Shown here one piece after another: positions 12,301 to 25,800 of a stretch of DNA of 64,000 nt. Position 1 is the first letter of the stretch. Each line of letters begins with the position of its first letter. Where the stretch lies: assembly GCA_949752745.1 (NCBI GenBank), contig OX457029.1:9091511-9155510 (forward strand), written 5' to 3'. Both the position numbers and the translations under genes were made by a program. Source of the DNA: Protula sp. h YS-2021. Its lineage: Eukaryota; Annelida; Polychaeta; Sabellida; Serpulidae. Under the pieces are notes generated by a model. It was not told the origin of the DNA and made no database searches. It was given only the letters and a program-made list of their open reading frames with translations.

Positions 12301-13270
12301 TATTGTATGACAGAAGAAAAGACCTTCACTGTTTATAAAAAATTCACAGTAAATGGACGCAGGCAATTCATTTAGCTTGTTGATAAATTTATCAAATCCC
12401 TTTATGGCATAAGCTACGAGTTACAATGCCCACACAAACATCACCGTTTCAACTAGAATACCAATGCTTAACAGACATTCAACACTGATGACTATATAAA
12501 ACACTATTCATTTATGCAACACTGCACCCATTCTCTATTATGCTCTTCTATCCAAGACTGTTGTTGTCTCCCAGGCTCATCGCACAGTTCTTCTGGTAAC
12601 ATACTCTCTGTTGTCATTTAGACCTATCAAACTAAACTCGTTGTCGTCCTTTACACTTGTTCATGCCAGCAGCTGCCTCCTAATACTACCAAATCTTACC
12701 ACTTTTATCGGCCAGTATCTGAAAACGTTGTAACCGTTGGATTCATTTGCTACTGTTAAATATCGTTGATTTAATTTGTAAATTTCTCAATATCACATAT
12801 TATTTGTGTTATATTAGACATACACAGGGTCGTACGTATACCAGGTCTGGCTTCTGTGTATGGCTTCACATTTCTAACATTTTGACGCATCTGTATGATG
12901 AGGCAACCTATCTTTATCCAATATCTGCTTTTTTATTCATTTTATTACATTACACGAAACGTTTTATATCTCTCATGCAGACATTGGACTTATTGTATTC
13001 AACGATTCGACATTGCTTAATACAGAAATTCATTGACTATGGGTGAAAGAAGTATTGCATACCAGAACCGTAAAACTCTTACACAACAGGAATAGTGGTA
13101 TGGTATGTGCTAGAAGGTAGTTGTTCAAGGCCCTTTTCCTTAGGTAACTGAGAGTTGCTGCCTCTTTTCCTTTGCGTATGTTTATGGCTATAACAATGGT
13201 TGCGCTCACTACACCTCTCTTGAATTTATACTACCTAACAAATTATGTCGATAGTTGATCCAACTCAGAC
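9305..13270. other. Long AT-rich non-coding stretch
   Basis: Short frames (9995-10273, 10736-10927, 11033-11266, 12747-13046) have no motifs, signal peptides or supporting splice context that I can defend. The region 12540-12720 is slightly richer in C but codes for nothing recognisable. I see no tRNA, LTR or tandem repeat. Confidence 0.35.
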
Positions 13271-13273
13271 TGT

Positions 13274-13579
13274 TTATCTGAGTTGCTTGATGACTTTTGT
13301 TTCATCAGCGCCCTGAATCATCTTTCCTGTCACACTCAGCATCGATATATCTCTATAATAATTGCAATCGCCTCTGTCGCCTATATTCTTGTAAGAAGTT
13401 GTGGTACTGACGTTGCGTATATCTTGTGGCAAGGAGCCTTTTCTCCAGCATTTATCAGAAAGCTTATTCAGATGGAGCAGAAGTTCTTCTTTTGAACACT
13501 TTAGCACTTTTACTTTGATACCACCGTTTCCGGGAGCGGCAGCTTTTATACTCGACATGGAGTAAACAGCCTTCGTCAA
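13274..13579 (-). pseudogene. Non-LTR (LINE) reverse transcriptase fragment
   Basis: The frame matches the start of a LINE RT domain: KAAAPGNGGIKVKVLK, CWRKGSLPQDIRNVS, SYKNIGDRGDCNYYRDISML, SVTGKM. These correspond to the family words APGxDGIxxEhhK, GxhPxxhRxA and KKGdxxDxxNYRxISLL. Substitutions at conserved places (RGIS to RDIS, a lost DG) and the lack of the YADD part show it is dead. The type is close to CR1/Jockey-like LINEs; the clade is uncertain. Confidence 0.75.
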
Positions 13580-14970
13580 TTTTCAATTTTTTTCAAATGG
13601 GGTGTTTTCAATGCAGTTTGGCCATATAAAAGCATCAGCATTTATTTGCTGTGAGGCCTTCAAGCTAATAGATGGATTCGCTGCTCAGGAAAATCTTACA
13701 TTATGTGAAAGGTTGTTTATCGTTGGTCAGATTGCGTTGATGCAAACGGATTTACATGACATTCGCAGTGTGCACGTGTATGTGATAAAGCGTGGAAAGG
13801 TTTTAGTCGGGAGTTCCATATACTGTAAAAAGCGATGTTTTCCTGTGAAAGTAACAACATGTTCAGGAAGTTCGTTTTTCATTTTTTCATGCCAAAAGAG
13901 GAAGTAATTTTTCCCCTACGTGGAACAATGCTGTGCTAATTTGGTTTCTTGAACATTCAAAATATCTGTGCAGAGCTTTTTTTTAGCTTGCCGTCAATGA
14001 TGGTCGTTTTGCCTTTATCAGTTGTATCATCGGGGTTGAGGTTCATGCCGGTACACATTGTTCCGGGTAACTACTTGAAGTTTGTTGGTTTTGTCAGGTA
14101 CAGCGTTGACTATCCACTTGTCGAGAATGCCACTCCTGTAAGCCCCAAGCATCTATTGCAGCAGGCAGACTGTTGTGTAGTCGCACATTACTGGCCGGGA
14201 GCTGCTCAGCTTAGGCGGTGGGCAGCGATTCAATGAAGTATGATAGCCCCTCCCACCGCGGTGAAGTGACAGAGATCAGGACATAAAACTTATTAATATG
14301 CAAAATTTCACCAACAAATAAGAGATCCTGGTTTAGGCTCTTTGTGTTGAAAAAAAAACTGATTTGAAACAAACATGATTGCGTTGATATTTTGAGACAT
14401 AAATAAAAATTGAAATAAGTGATAACCTTTTGAGTCGCAACTCCGGAGACAAAGTATGATGACTTATTGATACATTTCATAGATTGTTTCAAAGCAACAT
14501 GTTTTTAATTAAATTATATTCATTATAGCTATCTTGCTGCTTCTTCCTTTTGTTTAATCTTTCTGTCATTAGCTGGAAAATTATTGGTTCTCTCCGGCGT
14601 CTCTTTTTTTCTCTTGTTTCGCTCTTTCTCTCTTCGTGCTCTTATCCTGTCTCACTTTTCCCAATAATTAGATATCTGAATATTTAACAAATGATTTAAA
14701 CATGTAAAACCGCACAGTACATACAGGCACATACTGAAGAGGATCACTTTTCTTTGACGAATGACCAGTATATTCTCGCCAAACACACTGTATTGAGTAG
14801 AAACTTAATTAATTATCTTGAGACAAATATGCGTCGCATAAACACAATTTCGAAAAACAAATATATATAAACTTTCTGGTTTATCAATGCGAGTTCCGTT
14901 TATTTTAATCAAACATTTTTGTTTTAAAATTAAGTTAATTGAAGTTGTCATAAAAACTTAATAGATTTGA
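13580..14970. other. No supported gene; possible further LINE debris
   Basis: Frames at 13602-13907 (+), 13949-14236 (+) and 14211-14492 (-) overlap without a recognisable domain. Part of this may be decayed upstream sequence of the minus-strand LINE fragment, but I cannot align it. Confidence 0.3.
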
Positions 14971-16250
14971 TACAGCGGTGTGCCATAATAATATAAACAA
15001 ACATGACGGCGACACTCGCAATAATGTTGAAACGCACGTTTAAGATTAAAAAAAATCATTGTTCGTGGTGTATACAAAACATAAAACCTTACCTCAGTAC
15101 TAAATAATAATACTCTTTATTGTTACGATTTTCAACTTTCGCGTCGGCAATGAGTTGTACAAACTATTAATAAACATGAATGTGATTTCTTGCCATACAT
15201 CGGAAACTTCAGTTTCAAGGTCTTCTACATTTTTATGAGGTTCACGCTTTTAATACACCTATTTGTCAAATACAACCAGCAGTAGTCAATAATATTAGCA
15301 TCAAGAGATTGAGCAGGCCAAAGAATTTCGGGCATAGTGTTTGTAACTTTTAACTGATCTTAAGCGATGTAGTGGGGTAAAAAAAGTCTGTGAAAAAAAG
15401 TTATTTTCTTGGAAATGCCAAGAGATGACAAGATAAAGGTAATGTCAATAATTTCCATATATTTTTCTGCATTTGTGTTTCAATTAATAACCGCAAGAGT
15501 GTCACAATGTGCCGAGAAATGCACCCGAAATCAGGCCACTAATCTTTATTTTGAAGACTTCGCACAAACAAGACGGCATCGATTCTTCACCAGGTTTTCT
15601 CCGGGAATGAAGTCTATTATTTTCACTGATAGCTACTTTACATTCATCAAAAAATAGCACTTTTCTCAACTGTTCCCGCAGTGTCAAATGTCGTTTACTC
15701 CTTATCCATTTTCCTATTCAAATCCGTGATTCGAATATTCTTCCTATAAACTCTTCGGTGATGCTTGTTTTTGTGTAAACATTTCTGAATTGTTCGTGTA
15801 CATAAACGACGGTGACTACTGTTGTTAAATTTACTGGCAATTTTCACTAGCATCAATAATTTTTTTTCACCTCTGATATCAAGTTTTTTCTTAGGTATTT
15901 CCTCTTTGCTTGAACCTTTTAAACACTGCATATACTGAGCTCCTATTTAATTTAAGATATTTAGCAAGCTTTGAGCACTTTTCACTAACTAAATATTTCC
16001 CAATGATTATTTCTTTCACCTGTGTTGCTGGATCTTTTGATTTCCCGATAGCGCTGAAAGTGGTCGCAAAAGGGTGTTCTATTTACCAAAGTCTCCAAAT
16101 TACGCCATGATGCACCCGAAATTCCAAATATTTTGTCACATTAACATCAGGGTTTCATTATGCTTGAATGCAAACCATTTATAGTCCATAAAATGTTAAG
16201 GTGCGTTATGGACGCCATGTTTGTTTATAATAATATGGCACACCACTGTA
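14971..16250 (-). mobile_element. Tc1/mariner-type DNA transposon, inactivated
   Basis: A 1280-bp element is bounded by inverted repeats of about 40 bp (14971-15010 and 16211-16250) starting TACAGYGGTGTGCCATA. TA at each end fits the TA target duplication of the superfamily. A broken transposase lies on the minus strand between them. Confidence 0.9.
15120..16110 (-). pseudogene. Tc1-like transposase remnant
   Basis: Tc1 transposases cut and paste DNA with a DDE/D triad. Reading 5' to 3' on the minus strand: GKSKDPATQVKEII and KCSKLAKYLKLNRSSVYAVF form the paired-type helix-turn-helix (about 16050-15920). After a frameshift, RGEKKLLMLVKIASK and TRTIQKCLHKN form the second helix-turn-helix. 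KVLFFDECKVAI carries the first catalytic Asp, then ENNR...RRKPGEE follows. Further on, WPAQSLDANIID corresponds to the usual WPxQSPDLNPIE, with Asp where Tc1 has Glu, and the C-terminal VEDLETEVSDVWQEI is present. The second Asp region is not recognisable. Multiple frame changes make it non-functional. Confidence 0.85.
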
Positions 16251-19200
16251 GATCTGAAGAACTGAAATTGGAAAAATTCATGATGCCTGCTCATGCTTTT
16301 GACGCACCCAACTGACGAAGAAGATGTCTCGGAATTTTGTCCTGATAATTACAAAGATTTCCCTGCAGCATCAGTGCGACAACGGTACTGTGGCTAAGTG
16401 TACAGCAGAGAAATGGTCAACGAAGTGGGCTATATTTCTTACTATATGAACATCTTTTATGACTGCTTGCCGAGTAACAAAATATTAAATAATGATAAAT
16501 GGTAAATGGTGTATTTAATAAAGCTATAAAATAACACACCGAAGAATCAATAGTGCATAGGCAATTATTAATCATTTATTTTACAGTCAATAGGTGCTAT
16601 TTGCTATTGCTAAATGATGCCTTTATTTGTACTGTCTATAGCGATATTTTCTCATTAACTTTCACACTTGTGAGACATATTTCATCTTGAATTCTCCGAG
16701 AAAGATATTCGTGTGTTTTGTGAAAACTGCATTTAGTGCGCATGTCTATCTACCAGACGCGATGATTCATCATTATTAGCTGTTCTTTAGAGGTTTGAAA
16801 TTATGTATCAGTCAACTTAATATACACATCACTATTGATGTGCTGTTATTTCAGAATTCATTTTCTGCAACCCAAGAATTTACAAAGCTGACTTCAACGA
16901 TATTTTCGTATGTGTAATGACCAAATTGTTAAATTACATCCTTGTGTAATCGCCATTTCATTAGAAGACATCATGCTCTTATCGCCATCTCATTACACGA
17001 CATCGTTTTCGCCATCTGATTCTTTCTGCTCTAGTTCAATCCGTTGAATCCTCGCCGTTCCGTTGCAATTCCAATCTTTTAACAAAACTTAACAAATGTG
17101 TTGCCTTGTATACTTTTTAAATAGTTGCTTTCAGCTACATTATATATTTTTAACATTTTTAACTAGAGCTTCTAAGAATAGTTAACAATGTTTCAATTTT
17201 CAGTTTATATTCTAAACAGCGTATAATGTTTTATTCCGATAGACGTAGAAGCAATAATGAGAGTGTAGAGGCGATGGTAAGTGTTTACAATGTTGCCCGT
17301 GTATAATTCAAGAGGATATTTTAAAATGATATTATTAGATCAATTTATATACGATTCCTTTAATGAAAGAAACAAACATGTGAGCAAATAAGAAAATATT
17401 GAGTAATTCACTGTACTGTCACTATTTCTAGTTCTTATTGTGCCTATAATGTATTGATTGTATGAGGAGCTAAACGCTTACTAAGAAAATAATAGTATGT
17501 ATGTTTGTGGTGTGTATCCAATATGCTACTGTGAATTTCTAAAATTTGTAGTAAAAGGAAATTCATACAGGGGTTTTATCATATTATGCAACAATAGATG
17601 CAATTTGGTCTAAACGTGAGCAGTGTTTGGTCGAGATTTTGATGATCACAGTTTGTTTGATTAAATATCATGTAAAACGTAAATGTTACATTTTCAAAAG
17701 CTGTTATTTATTCATGTCTATACACTGGAGGGGTTTGTTTACAAAGAACGTTTTTTAAAGTACGTACACTTACAATATTTTAAAAATCAAATTTGTTCCA
17801 AGATTTTTTTTAGATATTCGTTGTAGTGAGAGAACATTTATATTCATACCTGTGAAATCTTGCTTGTGTATTTTTTTAATTTGTTTGAAAATAAAACTGC
17901 GTAATCAATGTAATCAGGTAAACGTAATTATTGTCAAAAATACATCGTAATATTTACAGTAATGTTTAAAATAAATTAGATTTTTAGCATGAAAAATGCA
18001 TACTATATAAAAAGAGCAGATATAACATTTTACGTAATCTGATGACACTATAATTTTTACGCTGAATAGAATTCTTGGCTTGGTTGTATTGCACGGAAGA
18101 AGATGGCCCACGTCATTCTAATGTAGTTGACAAATGGGTTTCTCTTGTGGCTGATCTGAGGTGCTCCGCTGTGGACTGACCGACGCTATGTCTATTCCTG
18201 TCCAACGTGAACATCTTGCTGACCAAGATATTTTCTTGTGGATGAAGAACGCTATATTCTGATTGAGCATCGTAATTTTGTGTCTTAAATATATGGAGAC
18301 GATCTGGTGGCATATGTAAGATGTTACGCATTGGCAATTTGTCAAAGAACCAATAATGTTTTCAACAATTGCTCATTTGACTGATTCTCAAAGTTCTTTC
18401 CAAAATTTACGCGGGATTTAGTTAAATTCAAGTCATTTTGGTAAACAATGAGAACCATCTAATCGAACAGCTGGTCACCCAAATTATCAAAGTTATTCTC
18501 TGGTACTTTAAATACATAACTCTTGTTTGCAAAAATAGAACACGAACATTAATTAGCAATAGATGACAAGTCAAAATATCTTATTTAAAATTTAAAAGGT
18601 TTATCTGTATTTCTCAGTTCAAGCGAAATGTATAATTTTCACCAAGTTTGAAGATATAACTTATGAACATTTCACACTTTTATCTGGTAGCATTCTATTA
18701 TCTTGTTTTGATACTGTTGTGTTGCTTATGTCTTTTCTTCTTTGGCTGTTGAGCTTTTCCTTTGTGTTAAATAACTATCATTCATAGTGATTGAATATGA
18801 AAACCGCGTTCAAAGGAATTAACATGTGGCTACGATTGATTTACTAGAAAAATTAAGAATAAGGCTCATGTCAAATTTTTTCCTACTTATGTAATATGTC
18901 ACGCCCAGGCTCTGCATGTCATAAATGAGTGCATGATCTTTTTTCATATATATCAATACATCACGAGATACCTCCGTAAGAAGGGTATGTTTCTCTTTCA
19001 TATCTATACATTAAAAGGTCGCGTCGCCTAAAGTATATGTTTTTTTCTCTTGTTCAAAGTCATGTACAAATCCCAACATAAGAAACGTTTGTTTTATTTA
19101 CGACACTACATAAGGGGTCCCGTCGTAAGATTTGCATGATTTCTGTCATTGCATAACATTTATTTTTCTATAAGAGTACGTTTCTTTGGCATTTCATTTC

Positions 19201-19847
19201 CCATGTAAAGGACGAATACTTTATTTTAATTTAAATACAATTAGTGGAGTGTACTGTATCTTTTACTTGTTGATTTAATTTTAACCTGGTCTATGTTATT
19301 TATTTCGTATTTGTTTAAAACAGTGACATAAAATTTTCACTTGAGAAGATTTGCAAAATAAATTAAACACAAAGCTTACTGTACAAAAATGCATCGTTAT
19401 GTTTACTGTATTGTAATTTATTGCTGCTTGCTGTTCTTTACTGAAGTCTTGTTTTCGGTATGAAAGGGTCCTAAACAGACGATATTAAGATAATTGTCTA
19501 CATAGATACACGACTGATTTACATAGCTCGACGTTTATCTTTATTTTAAGCATTTGTGAGAATGAAAACCACAGTGTGTAGTATTTGCTCCTAACGATTG
19601 CGTCTTGCAAACACAGTGTCATCAATGCAAAAATATTTATCCAACAAACATCTTGCTCTAAGGAATTAAAAAAATTATATTTGAACAACAGACTCGTGAT
19701 AGAGATGATAATACTTCGTGCAAGCTGGAGATTTTATTGACGATGTAAAGCACTCTGTGGTAAAAATGTATATGAATTGGAATAATCCTTCAATCTTCTG
19801 CAAATGATCAGTTTTTTATATATTCCTAACAAAGGAACTGTTTTTAG
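16251..19847. other. AT-rich non-coding, upstream of the PAN-fibrinogen gene
   Basis: I see no gene. A patch at 18118-18345 shares words such as CTCTTGTGGMTGA and GACCGACG with the minisatellite at 20733-21360, so it may be an old copy of that unit. The core promoter of the following gene is not obvious, although AT-rich TATATATTC lies about 30 bp before its first Met. Confidence 0.3.
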
Positions 19848-22800
19848 ATGTTTGCTAGAAATTTTAGTCGTTTATCAGCTTTCATGCTGCTGTTATTTGT
19901 GTACCCATCTGTACACAGTTTTCAACGCAGTTGGTTGGTAAGGAATTTAAATTATAAATGTTCTTCCGGTCTTGTCATCTATTCGGTAGCTGTGGAGAGT
20001 GTACTGGAATGTGCAATAGTCTGTGGGGAAACCAGTAACTGTTTGTCAGCTAATTATGGTCCTGACCAAGTTCATGGTCGTATATGTGAATTATATCAAG
20101 TCAATGGCACGAACTTGCAGTCGTCAGCTGGTTGGATATTTCTCCACAAGGAAAGTGAGGGGTTTGTTCTGGTTCAGTTGTCATGCTCTTAGCCTTAAGC
20201 ACACACATTTTAGTTGAAGCTGAGCAAGAAATTTATGCTTAATGGTTAGAGTTTATGTAATATACAAAAATAAGTAATTTAAATTCCATTTGGTTTTTAC
20301 CACCATAGAATTAGCGAGTATGCACTTTCGTCGATTTTATAAAATTCTGGTTTACTCTATTTTGTCAATTATTGCATTATCAAATATAACAATATAAACT
20401 TAAACCATCATGTCTGATTTCAAATGTCACAACAGGAATGGTAGTCCAAAGTTGTTCGGAATTACAAGAGCTTGGATTTACTGCGGATAGTGTGTATTTT
20501 GTTGATCCGGATGGAGAAAGACCAATGGAAGTGTATTGTGTGTTAAATCCTAATAGGAATGACGGGTCTGGGCAAGGGAGCTGCACTGTGTTTCAACGGA
20601 GAATTGATAATTCGATAAGTTTCTACAGGTAGAGTTAGCGTTATTAAGGCTTTGAATAACGGATATCGACGTGCTTCTTTTGTAGACGAACGAAATAATC
20701 GTATTACTGCAGACAAACATGATTTTTGTTGGCTGACAGATGGGACTTCTTGTGGATGACCGACTTGATTCTCTTGTGAATGAATGACTTGATTCTCTTT
20801 TGGATGACCGACTTCATTCTCTTGTGGATGCTCGACTTGCTTCTCTTATGGATGACCGACGTGTTTTCTGGGGATGCCCGATGTAATTGTTTCACAAAAG
20901 ATTGACATGATTCGCTGGTACATTACCTACCTGCTTCCCTTATGGCTGAGCAATTTGATTTTCCTGTGGCGACATAACCAATATTCCTCTAGCTAAACAC
21001 AGTGATTATTTTTTGCCTTATCAACGTGATTATCCTATGCCCACCGACATTACTCTCCTCCCCTGTTATTCGGCGTCATTCCTGACGGCGTGATGCCTGA
21101 CGAGCGTGGTTCTCTTGTGAATGAACAATATTCTTCTCTTGTGACTAATGTAGCTGGCCGACGTGATCCTCTCGTTGGTGACTGTTGTGATTCTCTGGTG
21201 ACTGATTTTCTTGTTTCTTTTCTTGATGCTTATTGATATGTTTTCTGTTGCTAACCGATGTGATTTTCTCGTGGCTCACTCACGCGAAATCTTAAGGGAG
21301 ACAGACTATATTAGTTTTGTGACTTACCGAGGTGATTCTGTTTACGACCGGCTTGATTCCCTTGTGTATGTTATTATCAGAATCGTTCTTGTGGGATTAA
21401 TTGTAATGTTTTGGTGACTTCGTATTCATACCGCTCATATATGTAACTTTTTAAGGCTTTCGGTATGTTTGAATACCATTTTTAAATTTTTGTTCAAATT
21501 TGGGGATAAACTGTGAATTTGCTTTTTGTGAAGTATTTTGCATCATAGTTCCTTGCTGTGCATTGTACTTTCAATACGCACTGATATTGTAAGGCATTAG
21601 TTTTTAAATCTTAAGATTTGTCAAATTATAGAATATTTTTGGTAAAAGGGAGCGAAATTTTCTGTCACGTGGTTCTGTGTATCCAATAGAATTGTTGAGT
21701 GTAATTCTCTTCCCGAATGTAAATATTTACCTTTACGACGGGGAGGTGTAAGTACCCAACAACGGCATGAAAACAAACGAAATGTAAACAAAAAAGCTGT
21801 GATGTGATTGGGCAATAATTTTGGAGGGAAACGTTCCTATTGGCAAACTTTCGTCACCCTCATGAAGTTATATAAGGCAGGCAGCCGCAGGGTTCGAGGC
21901 ACTCGGTTTTCACAAATTCTAGAAGGCAGAAGGAGACCAGTTTGGATACAAAATTGGCGGGAAAATTAAAATAGCGTTCAAGTAAAAGCATTTATAGGAA
22001 GACTGTTTGTTGTGTGAAAACTAGATGGTATCGAGTAAATCGAATCAGATACTGGATAGAACCTAGCGAAATTGGCAAAAGAGTGATAAAGTGAAAAAAA
22101 AGTGGAATAAATGTTAAGAACACTCAGCTGCTAAGAAGGGAATAACTGCATATTGTGGATGTTGTGAATTGTATGGACAATAAAACAGAGGGAATGAATA
22201 TCTGGATATTTATTTGACTTGCACAACCAAGATATTAAAAAAAGAAATAGTACGATAACTTTGAGTAAAACAGAAAGCAGCATTGAACAAAATAAAATAC
22301 GATCACTCCGTGATAAAAGTCATTGACACCGTAAGCGATAACCCGCTGCTAGACTTTGACAAATTGGGGGCTCGTCCGGGATAGATCGTGACAAGTTTAC
22401 AACAGCATGGAGCATGAAATGCGTGAATGGATTGCTCTAGGTCAACAGCGCGAGGAAGATAAGGCAGCTGAACGCGAACGCAACGCACGAGAGTGCGAGG
22501 CCCGAACTCAAGAGCGTGAAGATCGCATCCGAGAGCAGGAAATGGAGCGTGAACGACACGAAAGAGAGATGGAACGCATTCGCGAAGAAACACGCCTCAT
22601 CGAAGCGCGAGCACAAGCAGGCGAACCACCTGCTCAAGACAGACCGGCTCAAGCCAGTCGCCCCAAACTGCCAAAGTTCGATGAGAAAGTGGATGAAATC
22701 GATGCATTTATCGAAAGATTCGAACGTTTCGCACGCACACAACAATGGCCCGAAAATACTTGGACAATGAGTCTCAGTGCTATCTTAACTGGCAAGGCAC

Positions 22801-25800
22801 TGGAAGTGTATAGCAGTATGCCGGTAGATGAAGCGGATAATTATCAAACGCTCAAGACCGCCATCCTCCGACGCTATCAACTTACCACAGAGGGATTTCG
22901 TACAAAGTTTCGCGAGATAAAGCCCGACAAAGAGGAATCAGAGCGTCATCTCTGTGCTCGACAGAAACGGTTTTTCACACGATGGATAGACATGTCGGAT
23001 ATTCAGAAGGATTACGAGCATCTGTGTGATTTACTACTGCGCGAGCAGTTTACGAATATGTGCAGTAGCGACCTCAGCCTTTTCATACGTGAATGTTCTC
23101 CACGCAGCATGGAGGAGATGATGCATCTCGCTGAGCAATATATCGAAGCTCACAACGGAAGTATTGGCCAAACGAGGACGAAACCCGTGCCATACTCGCG
23201 TCCTCCGCAACAGCTTAACACTCGCGCTAGCAGCCAGACGCAGTTGAATTGCTACTACTGCGGGAAATCCGTTGACTTTGCGCGCGACTGCTTAAAGGCG
23301 AAGGCAGATCACAAAGACAGTACTCCTCGGCGACACGATTTCTCCTATGCATCGAACCGTCAACATCGCACGAATTCACCGAAGAACTGGCGCAGTTTCA
23401 ACCGTGATGTTAACAAGGTATCTAACGCAAAGACAGCTGTTGTAAGAACGAAACCCGTACAAGACATCGTGAGCGAGAACGTAAAAGACGGCAAGTTATG
23501 CCTCGCGAATGGTGACGCGATTCCATATACAGGCGCGATTTGCGACAAATTGGAATATACGAAACGACTGCCGCTCTACAGAGGTCTAGTTTCCGGGAGG
23601 AAAGTGATCGTCTTAAGGGATGCCGGCTGTGATAGCACAGTGATCCGGAAGGATTTGGTATAAAAAGAAGAAATGACGAGCGAAAAGAGTGATTGTGTTT
23701 TAATGGACGGGACGATGAGGACATTCCCAATGGCTCGGATAACTGTTGTCACACCGATATACACTGGGTGCTAGACGCAAAGGTTGTAGAGGATCCACCA
23801 TACGATCTCATTATTGGCAACGTTGCAAGCCCGTCCGTCGAGGAAAACACAATTCGAAAGCGCGAAGAAACTACCAATAAGAATACCGAGCAACACGTCG
23901 CTTCTAAAGTCAAATCAACTGAACCGCTCACTGCAAGTGCAGTTTCCACGCGCGCACAAGTCGCCAAAGAAAAACAACCGAAAACCCCTCTTGTGACACA
24001 AGAAGTGACGCTGGAGAACGTGAATCGTGGCGAACTGAAAGAGTTGCAGAAGAAAGATGCCACTCTCATAAAATTGCACACTTATGCAGAACAGAAGACA
24101 GTGCTTCATGCTAGAAAAAGAGGAAGTTTCCGATACATTTTATAGGACGGATTACTCATGCGATACTATTTTGAGTCCAGAAATGGTGTTGAAATTCAAC
24201 TGAAGCAGACTGTGCTCCCGAAGACGCTGCGTGCAAAAGTGATGTCGTTGGCTCACGAGTCCATTGTCGGTGGACATTTAGCGGCAAAGAAAACAACGGA
24301 TCGCATAACGTCGAATTTCCATTGGCCGGGAATAACTGGTGATGTCAAGCGTTTCTGCCAGTCATGCGACGTATGTCAACGAACTGTACCAAAAGGGCGC
24401 ATCAGCAAAGTACCACTCGGGGAAATGCCTCTGATCGACACGCCGTTTGAAAGAGTCGCAGTTGACCTAATTGGACCAATAACGCCAATTGCAGAAAGCG
24501 GCAACCGATATATACTCACCGTCGTTGATTATGCGACACGATACCCTGAGGCGATCGAAACAGTGCCAGTTGCAGAAGCGTTACTCGAAGTCTTCAGTAG
24601 AGTCGGATTTCCACGAGAAATACTCAGCGATCAAGGCACACAGTTCACTTCGGATTTAATGAAAGAAGTCCCACGGCTCGTTTTGATAAAGCAGCTATTC
24701 ACAACGCCATACAACCCGAAGTGTAATGAACTATGCGAGCGAATTAATGGCGTATTAAAGAAGATGTTGACTCGTATGTGCCAGGAGCGACCAAAAGACT
24801 GGGATCGTTACTTACCAGCTGTTTTGCTCGCTTATGGCGAAGTACCGCAAGCATCTACTGGTTTCTCTCCATTTGAGTTACTTTACGGACGGAAAGTACG
24901 TGGCCCGTTAGACATTTTGAAAGATATTTGGCTTGAAGAAGATTCCACTGGAGAAGTCATTAGCACGTACCAGTACATCGCCCACCTGTGAAATCGCCTC
25001 GAAGATACATGCCGCGTGGCGCGCGAAAGTTTGATGGCGAATCAAGGCAAATACCGCCACCACTACGACAAAAGGGGAAAAGACCGCAGATTCGTAGTGG
25101 GTCAGAAAGTTTACCTGCTGCTTCCGACGCAAAGCAATAAATTATTATTGCAGTGGAAAGGACCCTACAAGATCACGAAAGTCCTGAATCGTATGGATTA
25201 TGAAGTGGACATTAATGGGAAAAAGAAGACTTTTTATGAAAATCGTCTAAAAGGACACATCGAGCGTGAAAGTGAAGACAAAACTGAGTCTGAAACCAGC
25301 GAGAACGAATCCAGCGACAACGAACAAAGTGTTGAAAACAACGATGAAGACGACACGAATATTGCTGCATTCACTCGCATCGCAATCGCAGAGCTCGATG
25401 ATGACTATGATAACGAAGCGCATTTAGTGACACGTCCCGAAACACAGCAAAGAGACAATCGCTGATGTAAATGTCAACGTGAAGCTTTCCGAATCTCAAA
25501 GGAAAGACGCTGAGAAGCTTTTGCGTGAATTTAGCGACATTTTCACAGACGTTCCCGGCAGGACAAATTTAGGCGAACACAAAATCGAACTATAGACAGA
25601 AGAACCAATCCGAGTTAAACCGTATCCAATTCCATACTCGAAACGTCAAGATATAGAAGAGGAAGTGAAAAATATGCTCGATGCAGGGATCATTGAAGAA
25701 TCGCAATCAGGATATAACTCGACGATCGTACTCGTTAAGAAAAAGGACGGTACAAACAGATTCTGTATCAATTATAGACAACTCAACAGTGTTACGAAAT

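Noticed and set aside
20704..20895. 63-codon frame with repeated IHKR words
   Set aside because: It is the minus-strand reading of the intronic 29-bp minisatellite.
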